A stretch of 64,000 bases of DNA, from positions 1 to 64,000 of the forward strand of contig JAETOL010000003.1 in assembly GCA_021771755.1 (NCBI GenBank). Direction: 5' to 3'. Shown here in pieces: positions 6,289-14,803 of the stretch. Position numbers and translations under genes: made by a program. The stretch's first letter is position 1, and each line of letters starts with the position of its first letter. The notes beneath the pieces were generated by a model, which did no database searches, was not told the DNA's origin, and saw only the letters and a program-made list of their open reading frames with translations. The stretch comes from Lachnospiraceae bacterium (GTDB lineage Bacteria; Bacillota; Clostridia; Lachnospirales; Lachnospiraceae).

Positions 6289-8808
6289 ATGTTTAATACC
6301 ACAGACATTCCAAAGTCATCCAGGATCACAAGACTGGTTGACCATCTGTATGAGAAAATGCCGGTGATCGAATCTGCAAGAGCGAAGCTGCTTACGGAGT
6401 CCTATAAGGAAACGGAAGGACAGCCCATGATCACCAGGCGTGCGGAGGCATTTGCTCATATCCTGCGTCATATTCCCATCATTATCCGTGATGAGGAACT
6501 GATCGTGGGAAGCAGTACCATAGCGCCAAGAGGCTGTCAGACCTATCCGGAATTTTCTTATCAGTGGCTGGAGGATGAACTGGATACGGTTGAAACGAGG
6601 AGCGCGGACCCGTTTTACATCGCCGAAGAGACCAAACAGGAGTTAAGAGAGGTACATAAATACTGGAAAGGAAGAACAACCAGTGAACTTGCTACTTCCT
6701 ACATGGCGCCGGAGGCTGTTCGGGCGATCGAACATAATATTTTTACACCGGGAAATTATTTCTATAATGGTGTAGGACATGTAACAGTAAAATACGAAGA
6801 GGTTCTTGCAATTGGCTATGAAGGGATTATGGCAAAGGCTCGGGCGGAGCTGGACAATTGTCAGGTAGGCGACGGCGATTATGCAAGACGTTCTCATTTT
6901 CTGAATGCAGTGATCTTGAGCTGTCAGGCAGTGATCGAGTATGCACAGCGTTATGCGGCGCTGGCTGAGAAGATGGCGGCAGAGTGCAGCGATCCGGTAA
7001 GAAAAGAAGAACTGCAGATTATAGCACTGAACTGCAGCCGTGTTCCGGCAAAAGGAGCAAATGGATTTTATGAGGCATGCCAGTCATTCTGGTTTGTCCA
7101 GCAGCTGATCCAGCTGGAATCCAGCGGACATTCCATTTCTCCGGGACGTTTTGACCAGTATATGTATCCGTATTATAAGAAGGATCTGGACAATGGAAAT
7201 ATCACCAGAGAATTTGCACAGGAGCTGATGGACTGCATCTGGGTGAAGCTTAATGACCTGAATAAATGCCGTGATGCTGCTTCGGCAGAAGGCTTTGCGG
7301 GATACAGCCTGTTTCAGAACCTGATCGCAGGAGGACAGAATAAGGATGGAGAAGATGTGACCAATGATCTTTCCATTATGTCCATTCAGGCATCCATGCA
7401 TGTGCACCTGCCGCAGCCGTCTCTTTCCGTAAGGGTCTGGAACGGTTCACCGCATGAGTTTCTGATCAAGGCGGCAGAGCTTACCAGAACCGGAATCGGA
7501 CTTCCTGCTTATTACAATGATGAGGTGATCATTCCCTCTTTGCAGAACCGGGGGCTTTCTCTGGAGGATGCCAGAGAATATAACATCATCGGCTGCGTGG
7601 AGCCGCAGAAGGCAGGAAAAACAGACGGATGGCATGATGCGGCCTTCTTTAATATGTGCCGGCCTCTGGAACTTGTATTTTCCAATGGCATGGATAAGGG
7701 AGAACTGGTAGGTGTTCAGACAGGTGATGTTGCCGGGATGAAGACCTTTGAGGAATTTTATGATGCTTATAAAAAACAAATGGAATACTGTATTTCTCTT
7801 CTTGTGAATGCAGACAATGCCATTGATGTGGCGCATGCAGAAAGATGTCCGCTGCCGTTCCTGTCCTGTATGGTGGACGACTGCATGAAGAGAGGCCTGT
7901 CTGTGCAGGAGGGCGGAGCCGTATATAACTTTACCGGACCGCAGGGCTTTGGAATCGCCAATATGGCGGATTCACTCTATGCGGTGCGCCAGCTGGTATA
8001 CAGAGACAAAAAGATATCCATGGAAGAACTGAAGGAGGCTCTTGCATGGAATTACGGCAAAGGCATCGATTCGCAGACAGCGGCAGATATGACAGCCTCT
8101 GTTTTGAAGGAAATGGAGCGTCAGGGCCAGGCGATCGACGAAAAGACAGCGGCATCTGTTCTTCAGGCAGTCCTGAACATGAAACCCACAGAACAGCAGA
8201 AGGCAAGATATGAGGAAATCCATCATCTGATCGATGAGGTACCGAAGTTCGGAAATGATATTCCGGAGGTGGATTATTTTGCCAGAGACGTGGCCTATAC
8301 ATATACCAGACCTCTTCAGAATTACAGAAATCCAAGAGGCGGTCAGTTCCAGGCGGGACTTTATCCGGTGTCTGCAAACGTTCCTCTTGGCGGGCAGACA
8401 GGAGCAACTCCGGACGGACGTTATGCCCATACACCAGTAGCAGACGGCGTATCTCCATCTGCCGGCAAGGATGTAAAAGGGCCGACTGCTGCAGCGACTT
8501 CTGTTTCCAGACTGGATCATTTTATTGTGTCAAACGGAACGCTGTTCAATCAGAAATTTCATCCTTCCGCACTTGCCGGAAGAGCGGGGCTGGAAAAATT
8601 TGTGGCGCTGATCCGTTCCTATTTTGACCAGAAAGGCATGCATGTACAGTTTAACGTGGTTGACAGAGATACGCTTCTGGATGCCCAGAAGAATCCTGAG
8701 AAATATAAGCATCTGGTTGTCCGTGTGGCCGGTTACAGCGCTTTGTTTACCACCCTTTCCAGATCTCTTCAGGACGATATTATCAGAAGAACCGAGCAGG
8801 GCTTCTGA
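6289..8808 (+). CDS. Glycyl-radical 1,2-propanediol dehydratase
   Basis: This 839-residue enzyme is a glycyl radical enzyme of the glycerol/diol dehydratase group and should convert 1,2-propanediol to propionaldehyde without B12. The active-site cysteine is Cys436 in GCVEPQ, with Glu438 as the partner typical of dehydratases, and the radical glycine is Gly815 in RVAGYSAL, 24 residues from the end. The FNQKFHP segment also fits this group. I start at the ATG at 6289, ten bases after AAGGAG; an upstream ATG at 6262 adds nine unlikely residues. Its activase follows after 50 bases. Unlike the other cargo enzymes here, it shows no amphipathic encapsulation peptide at either end. Choline lyase or hydroxyproline dehydratase activity is less likely given the propanediol context. 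Confidence 0.9.
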   Translation: MFNTTDIPKSSRITRLVDHLYEKMPVIESARAKLLTESYKETEGQPMITRRAEAFAHILRHIPIIIRDEELIVGSSTIAPRGCQTYPEFSYQWLEDELDTVETRSADPFYIAEETKQELREVHKYWKGRTTSELATSYMAPEAVRAIEHNIFTPGNYFYNGVGHVTVKYEEVLAIGYEGIMAKARAELDNCQVGDGDYARRSHFLNAVILSCQAVIEYAQRYAALAEKMAAECSDPVRKEELQIIALNCSRVPAKGANGFYEACQSFWFVQQLIQLESSGHSISPGRFDQYMYPYYKKDLDNGNITREFAQELMDCIWVKLNDLNKCRDAASAEGFAGYSLFQNLIAGGQNKDGEDVTNDLSIMSIQASMHVHLPQPSLSVRVWNGSPHEFLIKAAELTRTGIGLPAYYNDEVIIPSLQNRGLSLEDAREYNIIGCVEPQKAGKTDGWHDAAFFNMCRPLELVFSNGMDKGELVGVQTGDVAGMKTFEEFYDAYKKQMEYCISLLVNADNAIDVAHAERCPLPFLSCMVDDCMKRGLSVQEGGAVYNFTGPQGFGIANMADSLYAVRQLVYRDKKISMEELKEALAWNYGKGIDSQTAADMTASVLKEMERQGQAIDEKTAASVLQAVLNMKPTEQQKARYEEIHHLIDEVPKFGNDIPEVDYFARDVAYTYTRPLQNYRNPRGGQFQAGLYPVSANVPLGGQTGATPDGRYAHTPVADGVSPSAGKDVKGPTAAATSVSRLDHFIVSNGTLFNQKFHPSALAGRAGLEKFVALIRSYFDQKGMHVQFNVVDRDTLLDAQKNPEKYKHLVVRVAGYSALFTTLSRSLQDDIIRRTEQGF

Positions 8809-8858
8809 CAGGGCTGACGGAAGAAAAGGACCAGATGTTGATACAGGAAAGGCATACT

Positions 8859-9650
8859 ATGGATTATTTAAATACAAAGGGGAGGATATTTGATATCCAG
8901 AGATATTCCGTTCACGACGGACCGGGGATCCGTACCATTGTTTTTTTGAAGGGATGTGTACTCCGGTGCCGCTGGTGCTGTAATCCGGAATCACAGGAAT
9001 ACCGGATTCAGACCATGAAGGTCATGGGTGAGGAAAAAGTAATCGGAAGAGATACCACAGTGGCAGAGATGATCGCAGAGGTGGAAAAGGACAGACCTTA
9101 TTACTACCGATCGGGAGGAGGAATGACTCTTTCCGGAGGGGAATGCCTCTGCCAGCCGGAGTTTTCCAGAGATCTTCTCCGGGCGGCAAAGGAAAGAGGG
9201 ATCAATACTGCCATAGAAAGTATGGCCTGCGCGGATTTTGAAAAAATCCGCCGGCTGCTTCCTTATCTGGATCTTTATCTTATGGATATCAAGCATACCA
9301 ATCCTGAAAAACATAAAATGTTTACCGGCCGGTCTAACGAGCTGATGATGGAAAACGCCCGTAAGGTGGCTCTGTCAGGACAGACCAGGCTGATCATCCG
9401 TGTTCCGGTGATCCCTTCCTTTAATGATACCGTGGAAGAAATTCGCGGGATCGCGGCATTTGCAGATACGCTTCCGGGTGTGGAGGAACTGCATTTGCTG
9501 CCTTACCACAGACTGGGGCAGGATAAATACGAAGGTCTGGGACGGGAGTATCTGATGGAAGGAATCCTTCCGCCGGAGCCGGAGAAGATGAAAACCCTGA
9601 AGATGGCGGCGGAGAGCAGCTCTTCCCTTCGGGTACAGATCGGGGGATGA
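8859..9650 (+). CDS. Glycyl-radical enzyme activase (radical SAM)
   Basis: The 263-residue protein installs the glycyl radical on the preceding dehydratase using SAM and a [4Fe-4S] cluster. The cluster motif is CVLRCRWC (CX3CX2C) near residue 35, preceded by the family's SVHDGPGIRT, with GGGMTLSGGE further on. Most activases of diol dehydratases and choline lyase carry an extra two-cluster ferredoxin insert after the radical SAM motif; here the sequence passes straight from CCNPESQEY to VMGEEKVIG without cysteines, giving a compact PFL-activase-like form. I prefer the ATG at 8859, after CAGGAAAGG; the ATG at 8835 is also possible. I see no obvious terminator after it. Confidence 0.9.
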   Translation: MDYLNTKGRIFDIQRYSVHDGPGIRTIVFLKGCVLRCRWCCNPESQEYRIQTMKVMGEEKVIGRDTTVAEMIAEVEKDRPYYYRSGGGMTLSGGECLCQPEFSRDLLRAAKERGINTAIESMACADFEKIRRLLPYLDLYLMDIKHTNPEKHKMFTGRSNELMMENARKVALSGQTRLIIRVPVIPSFNDTVEEIRGIAAFADTLPGVEELHLLPYHRLGQDKYEGLGREYLMEGILPPEPEKMKTLKMAAESSSSLRVQIGG

Positions 9651-9723
9651 CTGTTTTTGCACAATACAAATGTGGTTTTTAAAAATACAGAAAAAACGCA
9701 GAATTCCCCCATTTACAAGGGTT

Positions 9724-9852
9724 TATACAATTGTATATTTTTTCAGAAAATGACAAAAAATAGAAACACAACAAAAACAACAACATAAAACCGACAAAAA
9801 CAACATGAATCAACAAGATTCCCTTGACAATCCTGTGAATAAGGAGTAGAAT
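9724..9852 (+). promoter_or_regulatory. Main promoter of the microcompartment operon with operator-like sequences
   Basis: TTGACA (9824-9829) and TAGAAT (9847-9852) are spaced by 17 bases. Upstream is a tract of ACAAAAA/AACAAC repeats (about 9752-9817), including ACAAAAACAACATGAA at 9794-9809, which nearly matches the tract before the glycyl-radical gene. A perfect 14-base palindrome TATACAATTGTATA lies at 9724-9737, followed by six T. The repeats are candidate sites for the DeoR-family protein encoded at 17757; the palindrome could serve a second regulator. Confidence 0.8.
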
Positions 9853-9900
9853 CTCCTTATAAATAAAAAAGAAACCAAATTGCTTAAGGAGGAAAAAAGC

Positions 9901-10707
9901 ATGGTAAACGAGTTTGAAATCAAAAAACAGATTTGTGACATCGGAAGACGTATCTACAATCGCAACATGGTTGCTGCAAATGACGGAAATATTTCCGTAA
10001 AACTGAATGACAATGAATTCCTCTGCACACCAACTGGTGTATCCAAAGGATTCATGACACCGGAGTACATCTGTAAAGTAGACGCAGAAGGTAATGTGAT
10101 CCAGGCAAATCCGGGATTCAAGCCATCTTCTGAGATCAAAATGCATATGAGAGTATATCAGAAGAGACCGGATGTTGGATCTGTTGTACATGCTCATCCT
10201 GTATATGCTACTTCTTTTGCAATTGCAGGTATTCCGCTGACACAGCCGATCATGCCTGAGGCAGTTATCGCACTTGGATGTGTTCCGATCGCTGAGTATG
10301 GTACACCTTCTACTATGGAGATTCCGGACAGACTTGAGAAATACCTTCCATACTTTGACGCAGTTCTTCTTGAGAGCCACGGTGCACTGACATGGTCTAC
10401 AGACCTGAACGCTGCTTACATGAAGATGGAATCTGTTGAGTTCTACGCACAGCTTCTGTATCAGAGCAAACTTCTTGGCGGACCGAAGGAATTCGACAAA
10501 GAGACCATCGAAAAACTGTATGAGATCAGAAGAAAAATGGGTCTTCCGGGCAAACATCCGGCAGATCTGTGCCTGAATAAAGACGGCCTCAACTGCCACA
10601 ACTGCGGCGGATGTATGGTAGCACATGCTCCGGAAGCACAGGAAGCAGATGCTGAGCTTATCGCAAACATCACAAAACAGGTAATGGCACAGCTTGGAAT
10701 GAAATAA
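9901..10707 (+). CDS. fucA: L-fuculose-1-phosphate aldolase with encapsulation tail
   Basis: The 268-residue class II aldolase cleaves L-fuculose 1-phosphate, and probably L-rhamnulose 1-phosphate, to dihydroxyacetone phosphate and L-lactaldehyde. Zinc-site residues correspond to Glu78, His97, His99 (VVHAHP) and His160 (ESHGAL), as in E. coli FucA. The enzyme is longer than FucA at its C-terminus: a cysteine-rich linker CHNCGGC (232-238) leads to an amphipathic helix (about 248-266, ELIANITKQVMAQLG) of the type that directs cargo into microcompartments. The ATG at 9901 follows AAGGAGGAAAA. As the first gene of the operon it fits the GRM5-type fucose/rhamnose compartment, in which lactaldehyde is formed inside the shell. 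Confidence 0.93.
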   Translation: MVNEFEIKKQICDIGRRIYNRNMVAANDGNISVKLNDNEFLCTPTGVSKGFMTPEYICKVDAEGNVIQANPGFKPSSEIKMHMRVYQKRPDVGSVVHAHPVYATSFAIAGIPLTQPIMPEAVIALGCVPIAEYGTPSTMEIPDRLEKYLPYFDAVLLESHGALTWSTDLNAAYMKMESVEFYAQLLYQSKLLGGPKEFDKETIEKLYEIRRKMGLPGKHPADLCLNKDGLNCHNCGGCMVAHAPEAQEADAELIANITKQVMAQLGMK

Positions 10708-10741
10708 TCTTTTGACGGAATGAATTAAGGAGGTCAATCTC

Positions 10742-12130
10742 ATGCCAATAAGTGAGAATATGGTACAGGAAATTGTACAGGAAGTTATGGCAAAAATGCA
10801 GATTGCAGAAGCTCCGGCCGGAAAACATGGCGTTTTTAAGGATATGAACGATGCGATCGAGGCAGCGAAGAAGTCTGAACTGATCGTAAAGAAAATGTCC
10901 ATGGATCAGAGAGAAAAGATCATTACCTGCATTCGTAAAAAAATCAAAGAAAATGCAGAAGTTCTGGCCCGTATGGGTGTGGAAGAGACCGGAATGGGTA
11001 ATGTTGGTGACAAGATCCTGAAACATCATCTTGTTGCAGACAAAACTCCGGGTACTGAAGACATCACTACTACAGCATGGTCCGGAGATAGAGGTCTTAC
11101 TCTGATCGAGATGGGACCATTCGGAGTGATCGGTGCGATCACACCATGTACAAACCCAAGTGAAACAGTTCTCTGCAACACCATCGGTATGCTGGCTGGC
11201 GGTAATACAGTTGTATTCAACCCTCATCCGGCTGCAATCAAAACTTCAATCTATGCGATCAACCTGCTGAATGAGGCTTCTCTGGAAGTGGGTGGTCCGG
11301 ATAATATCGCAGTTACCGTAGAGAAACCTACTCTGGAAACAAGTGATATTATGATGAAACATAAAGATATCCCGCTGATCGCTGCAACAGGTGGTCCGGG
11401 TGTTGTAACAGCAGTCCTTTCCTCTGGAAAGAGAGGAATCGGAGCAGGAGCAGGAAATCCTCCTGCACTTGTAGATGAGACTGCTGATATCCGCAAGGCT
11501 GCAAGAGACATCGTAAACGGATGTACATTTGACAACAATCTTCCCTGCATCGCAGAGAAAGAGATCGTTGCAGTATCTTCTGTTGTAGATGAGCTGATGC
11601 ACTACATGGTTACAGAAAATGACTGCTATCTGGCTTCCAAGGAAGAACAGGACAAACTGACAGAGGTTGTTCTGGCAGGCGGCAGACTGAACCGTAAATG
11701 TGTAGGAAGGGATGCAAGAACACTTCTTTCCATGATCGGGGTAAATGTACCGGCAAATATCCGCTGCATTACCTTTGAGGGACCGAAGGAGCATCCGCTG
11801 ATCGCAGAAGAGCTTATGATGCCGATCCTTGGTGTTGTAAGAGCAAAAGATTTTGACGACGCTGTTGAGCAGGCAGTATGGCTGGAGCACGGCAACCGCC
11901 ACTCCGCACATATCCACTCCAAGAACGTTGACAACATCACAAAATATGCAAAAGCAATCGACACTGCGATCCTTGTAAAGAACGGTCCGTCCTATTCCGC
12001 ACTTGGATTCGGAGGAGAGGGCTACTGTACATTTACCATTGCAAGCCGTACAGGAGAAGGTCTTACAAGCGCAAGCACATTCACCAAGAGAAGACGCTGC
12101 GTAATGTCTGACAGCCTTTGCATTCGTTAA
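10742..12130 (+). CDS. pduP: CoA-acylating propionaldehyde dehydrogenase PduP
   Basis: This 462-residue aldehyde dehydrogenase of the PduP/EutE family oxidises propionaldehyde with NAD+ and CoA to propionyl-CoA in the compartment lumen. Catalytic Cys269 lies in NNLPCIAEKE, the GGNTVVFNPHP and ATGGPGVV segments belong to the nucleotide site, and length matches the family. The first 20 residues (MPISENMVQEIVQEVMAKMQ) form an amphipathic encapsulation helix, as in Salmonella PduP. It starts 34 bases after the aldolase, behind AAGGAGGTC. It regenerates NADH, which the alcohol dehydrogenases use, and its product goes to PduL. Confidence 0.95.
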   Translation: MPISENMVQEIVQEVMAKMQIAEAPAGKHGVFKDMNDAIEAAKKSELIVKKMSMDQREKIITCIRKKIKENAEVLARMGVEETGMGNVGDKILKHHLVADKTPGTEDITTTAWSGDRGLTLIEMGPFGVIGAITPCTNPSETVLCNTIGMLAGGNTVVFNPHPAAIKTSIYAINLLNEASLEVGGPDNIAVTVEKPTLETSDIMMKHKDIPLIAATGGPGVVTAVLSSGKRGIGAGAGNPPALVDETADIRKAARDIVNGCTFDNNLPCIAEKEIVAVSSVVDELMHYMVTENDCYLASKEEQDKLTEVVLAGGRLNRKCVGRDARTLLSMIGVNVPANIRCITFEGPKEHPLIAEELMMPILGVVRAKDFDDAVEQAVWLEHGNRHSAHIHSKNVDNITKYAKAIDTAILVKNGPSYSALGFGGEGYCTFTIASRTGEGLTSASTFTKRRRCVMSDSLCIR

Positions 12131-12147
12131 TCAGGAGGAATAGAACA

Positions 12148-13380
12148 ATGGATATGAACAATGTAAATATTGAAGAAATCGTAAAACAGGTTCTTTCCGG
12201 CATGACAGGAAAAGGAGCTGCTCCGGCAGCAGCTTCTGCTCCGGCGGCTCCGGCAGCAAACGGCGGAATCCCGAAAACTGCAAGAGTTGCAATGATGACC
12301 GAGAAAAAACATTTTGAGCTTCAGGAATATCCGCTTCCGGAACTGGGAGACGACGACATCCTTGTTAAAGTAGAAGGATGCGGTGTCTGCGGAACAGATG
12401 CTCATGAATACAAAAACGATCCGTTTGGTCTGATCCCGGTAGTCCTTGGACACGAGGGAACAGGTGAGATCGTTGCAATGGGTAAAAACGTCAAGGCTGA
12501 TACAGCCGGCAAACCGGTTCAGGTAGGCGATAAGGTTGTTACCTGCATGATCTTCAAGGATGATCCGGAGATCACAATGTTTGACCTGAACAAGAAAAAC
12601 GTAGGCGGAGCAGATGTATATGGACTTCTTCCGGATGATGATGTAAAATTCAATGGATGGTTCGCTGACTACATCTTTATCAGAGGCGGAAAATTCGGTT
12701 CTACTTTCTTTAATGTAAGTGACCTGGATCTGGATTCCCGTATTCTGATCGAGCCATGTGCGGTTCTGATCCATGCGGTAGAGAGAGCAAAAACAACAGG
12801 TATCCTGAAATTCAACAGTAGAGTTGTTGTTCAGGGCTGCGGACCGATCGGTCTTATCTGTATTGCAGTTCTCCGTACCATGGGTATCGAAAATATCTGT
12901 GCAGTAGACGGAAATGAGCAGCGCCTTGAATTTGCAAAGAAAATGGGCGCATCTGTATCTGTAAACTTTATGGAGCATCAGGGAATTGAAGCCCTGACAG
13001 CTGCTGTAGAGGCTGCGTTTGGCGGACATCTTGCAGATTTTGCATTCCAGTGCACAGGTAATCCGAAAGCACATGCAAATATCTATAAATTTATCCGCAA
13101 CGGCGGTGGTCTTTGTGAACTTGGCTTCTTCATCAATGGTGGAGATGCACAGATCAACCCGCATTTTGACCTTTGCTCCAAAGAAATCAATCTGGTTGGC
13201 TCCTGGGTATACAACCTGAGAGATTACGCAACTACATTTGATTTCCTTAAGAGAGCAAAAGCAATCGGACTTCCGATGTCTGAGCTGATCACTCATAAAT
13301 ATCCTCTTGAGGAGATTAATGAAGCGCTTGAGACAAACCTTGCAATGACAGGTCTGAAGATTGCGATTGTTAATAAATAA
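12148..13380 (+). CDS. Zinc-type alcohol dehydrogenase with encapsulation peptide
   Basis: The 410-residue protein is a medium-chain (MDR) alcohol dehydrogenase. Catalytic zinc ligands are visible as Cys81 in GCGVCGTD and His102-Glu103 in GHEG, and VVQGCGPIGLI is the NAD(P) fold. It lacks the four-cysteine structural zinc loop of many relatives. It opens with an amphipathic helix (NIEEIVKQVLSGM) followed by an Ala/Pro linker (23-40), a clear cargo tag. Since lactaldehyde is made inside the shell by the tagged aldolase, lactaldehyde reduction to 1,2-propanediol is the role I favour; propanol formation is then left to the iron enzyme PduQ encoded at 18547. The ATG at 12148 follows CAGGAGGAA. 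Confidence 0.88.
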   Translation: MDMNNVNIEEIVKQVLSGMTGKGAAPAAASAPAAPAANGGIPKTARVAMMTEKKHFELQEYPLPELGDDDILVKVEGCGVCGTDAHEYKNDPFGLIPVVLGHEGTGEIVAMGKNVKADTAGKPVQVGDKVVTCMIFKDDPEITMFDLNKKNVGGADVYGLLPDDDVKFNGWFADYIFIRGGKFGSTFFNVSDLDLDSRILIEPCAVLIHAVERAKTTGILKFNSRVVVQGCGPIGLICIAVLRTMGIENICAVDGNEQRLEFAKKMGASVSVNFMEHQGIEALTAAVEAAFGGHLADFAFQCTGNPKAHANIYKFIRNGGGLCELGFFINGGDAQINPHFDLCSKEINLVGSWVYNLRDYATTFDFLKRAKAIGLPMSELITHKYPLEEINEALETNLAMTGLKIAIVNK

Positions 13381-13404
13381 TCCGGATAATAAAGGAGAAG
13401 CAAA

Positions 13405-13719
13405 ATGGCAGAAGCTGTAGGAATTCTGGAAGTATTTGGGCTGGCCACAGCCTTTGTAGCGGCAGATGCCGGCTGTAAGGCAGCCAATGTCCGCCTGGAG
13501 GTTTTCGATAAGAATAAGCCTGCCAATGCAGACAGCCTGCCAGTACCGCTTCTGGTATGCATTAAATTCCGCGGAAGTGTGACGGATGTAACAGCAGCCG
13601 TTGAAACCGGAATGGAAGTAGCGAACCGGATGACTGGTGTGGTACAGCACTATATTATTCCGAACCCTGAAGAGGGAACGGAAAAAATGCTGAAGATCAG
13701 TGCCCTGGATAAGGACTGA
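13405..13719 (+). CDS. BMC-H shell protein, divergent
   Basis: This 104-residue protein is one BMC domain, starting AVGILEVFGLATAFVAADAGCKAANV and ending with the conserved HYIIPNPEEG. It is a hexamer-forming shell tile. Between strands 2 and 3, where PduA-like proteins have the KIGSG pore loop, it carries a longer, proline-rich stretch (DKNKPANADSLPVPL), so its pore must differ from its neighbours. The start is an ATG after AAAGGAG, 25 bases behind the alcohol dehydrogenase gene. It is the first of four BMC-H genes in a row. It could be a minor tile with specialised permeability; this is inference. Confidence 0.9.
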   Translation: MAEAVGILEVFGLATAFVAADAGCKAANVRLEVFDKNKPANADSLPVPLLVCIKFRGSVTDVTAAVETGMEVANRMTGVVQHYIIPNPEEGTEKMLKISALDKD

Positions 13720-13767
13720 CAAAGCATAAATCCAATGATAGAAACTTGATTCAGGAGGAGAAATAAA

Positions 13768-14043
13768 ATGGCACAGGAAGCATTAGGAATGGTAGAGACA
13801 AGAGGACTTACCGCTGCAATCGAGGCAGCAGATGCTATGACAAAAGCAGCAGAGGTTGCACTTGTAGGAACAGAGAAGATCGGATCCGGTCTTGTAACTG
13901 TTATGGTTCGCGGAGATGTTGGAGCTGTAAAAGCAGCAGTAGAAAGCGGAAGCGCAGCAGCATCCAGACTTGGAGAGCTGGTAGCTACACATGTGATCCC
14001 GAGACCTCACACAGACGTAGAAAAAATTCTGCCGACTATCTGA
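13768..14043 (+). CDS. pduA: BMC-H shell protein, PduA-like copy 1
   Basis: The 91-residue product is a canonical BMC-H hexamer tile of the PduA/PduJ/EutM kind, with [19 protein letters not shown], the pore loop [10 protein letters not shown] and [13 protein letters not shown]. It should form much of the shell facet and allow passage of small polar metabolites such as propanediol. It is about 94 percent identical to the BMC-H encoded at 14452, differing mainly at residues 2, 23, 25, 29 and 56 and at the C-terminus. The ribosome site CAGGAGGAG precedes the ATG. A strong site and a simple tile suggest a major shell component. Confidence 0.95.
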   Translation: MAQEALGMVETRGLTAAIEAADAMTKAAEVALVGTEKIGSGLVTVMVRGDVGAVKAAVESGSAAASRLGELVATHVIPRPHTDVEKILPTI

Positions 14044-14068
14044 TCATCAAATATAAAGGAGTTCGCTC

Positions 14069-14401
14069 GTGAATAAAGCATATGGTTTTATCGAAATCAC
14101 AGGTGTCGTAGCGGCTATGGATGCCCTTGACATTATGTGTAAAACTGCAGACGTTGAGCTGGCGTCCTGGGAACGTAAGCTGGGCGGGCGACTGGTAACT
14201 CTTATTGTACAGGGTGATGTGTCGGCTGTCACCGAAGCTGTTGAAACAGCGGCAGCCAAGGCAATTAAGAAACCGGCAAGCTATGCAGTGATCGCTCGGC
14301 CTCACGAGGAGATCGTCAAGCTTGTGGAGCTCAGCGCAAGCCGATGGAAAAAGAAATCTGCTCAGCAGACAGACGAAGCGGCTGAACAGCCGGAAAAATA
14401 A
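14069..14401 (+). CDS. BMC-H shell protein with charged C-terminal tail
   Basis: One BMC domain (AYGFIEITGVVAAMDALDIM, pore loop RKLGGRLVTLIV, ending VIARPHEEIVKL) is followed by a 20-residue Lys/Gln/Glu-rich tail. The tail is much shorter than the extension of PduK and has no cluster-binding cysteines. The pore shows GGR in place of GSG, putting an arginine at or near the opening. The start is a GTG at 14069, eight bases after AAAGGAG. It is flanked by the two nearly identical PduA-like genes, so the trio may reflect a duplication with this gene in between. Confidence 0.9.
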   Translation: MNKAYGFIEITGVVAAMDALDIMCKTADVELASWERKLGGRLVTLIVQGDVSAVTEAVETAAAKAIKKPASYAVIARPHEEIVKLVELSASRWKKKSAQQTDEAAEQPEK

Positions 14402-14451
14402 TCCGGTAAGAATCACCGGATCAGGATTATCCATATAAGGAGGAAAAAATC

Positions 14452-14730
14452 ATGACACAGGAAGCATTAGGAATGGTTGAGACCAGAGGACTTACAGCAG
14501 CAATCGAAGCTGCAGACCAGATGTGCAAGGCAGCTAACGTTGCTCTTGTTGGAACAGAGAAAATCGGTTCCGGTCTTGTAACTGTTATGGTACGTGGAGA
14601 TGTAGGTGCAGTTAAATCTGCAGTAGAGAGCGGAAGCGCAGCAGCATCCAGACTTGGAGAGCTGGTAGCTACACATGTAATTCCGAGACCTCATACAGAT
14701 GTTGAGAAGATCCTTCCGGTTCTTAAATAA
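14452..14730 (+). CDS. pduJ: BMC-H shell protein, PduA-like copy 2
   Basis: The 92-residue protein is a second canonical hexamer tile, nearly identical to the one encoded at 13768 and with the same KIGSG pore. It has Gln23 and Cys25 where copy 1 has Ala and Thr. The symbol follows the Salmonella convention of PduA and PduJ paralogues; sequence alone does not say which copy plays which role. The start follows AAGGAGGAAA. The nucleotide sequences of the two copies differ at many third positions, so the duplication is not recent or the copies have been recoded. Confidence 0.93.
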   Translation: MTQEALGMVETRGLTAAIEAADQMCKAANVALVGTEKIGSGLVTVMVRGDVGAVKSAVESGSAAASRLGELVATHVIPRPHTDVEKILPVLK

Positions 14731-14803
14731 TTCAGTATCCGTATGATACATTCATATTTGCCCGGCAGATAAGAATGTACCTCGTACAGAAAGCAGGTGT
14801 ATC

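Noticed and set aside
9679-13722. Long open frames on the minus strand opposite the aldolase, PduP and alcohol dehydrogenase genes (up to 531 codons).
   Set aside because: They mirror biased codon use of highly expressed plus-strand genes, have Cys/His/Ser-rich composition and no ribosome sites or family motifs.
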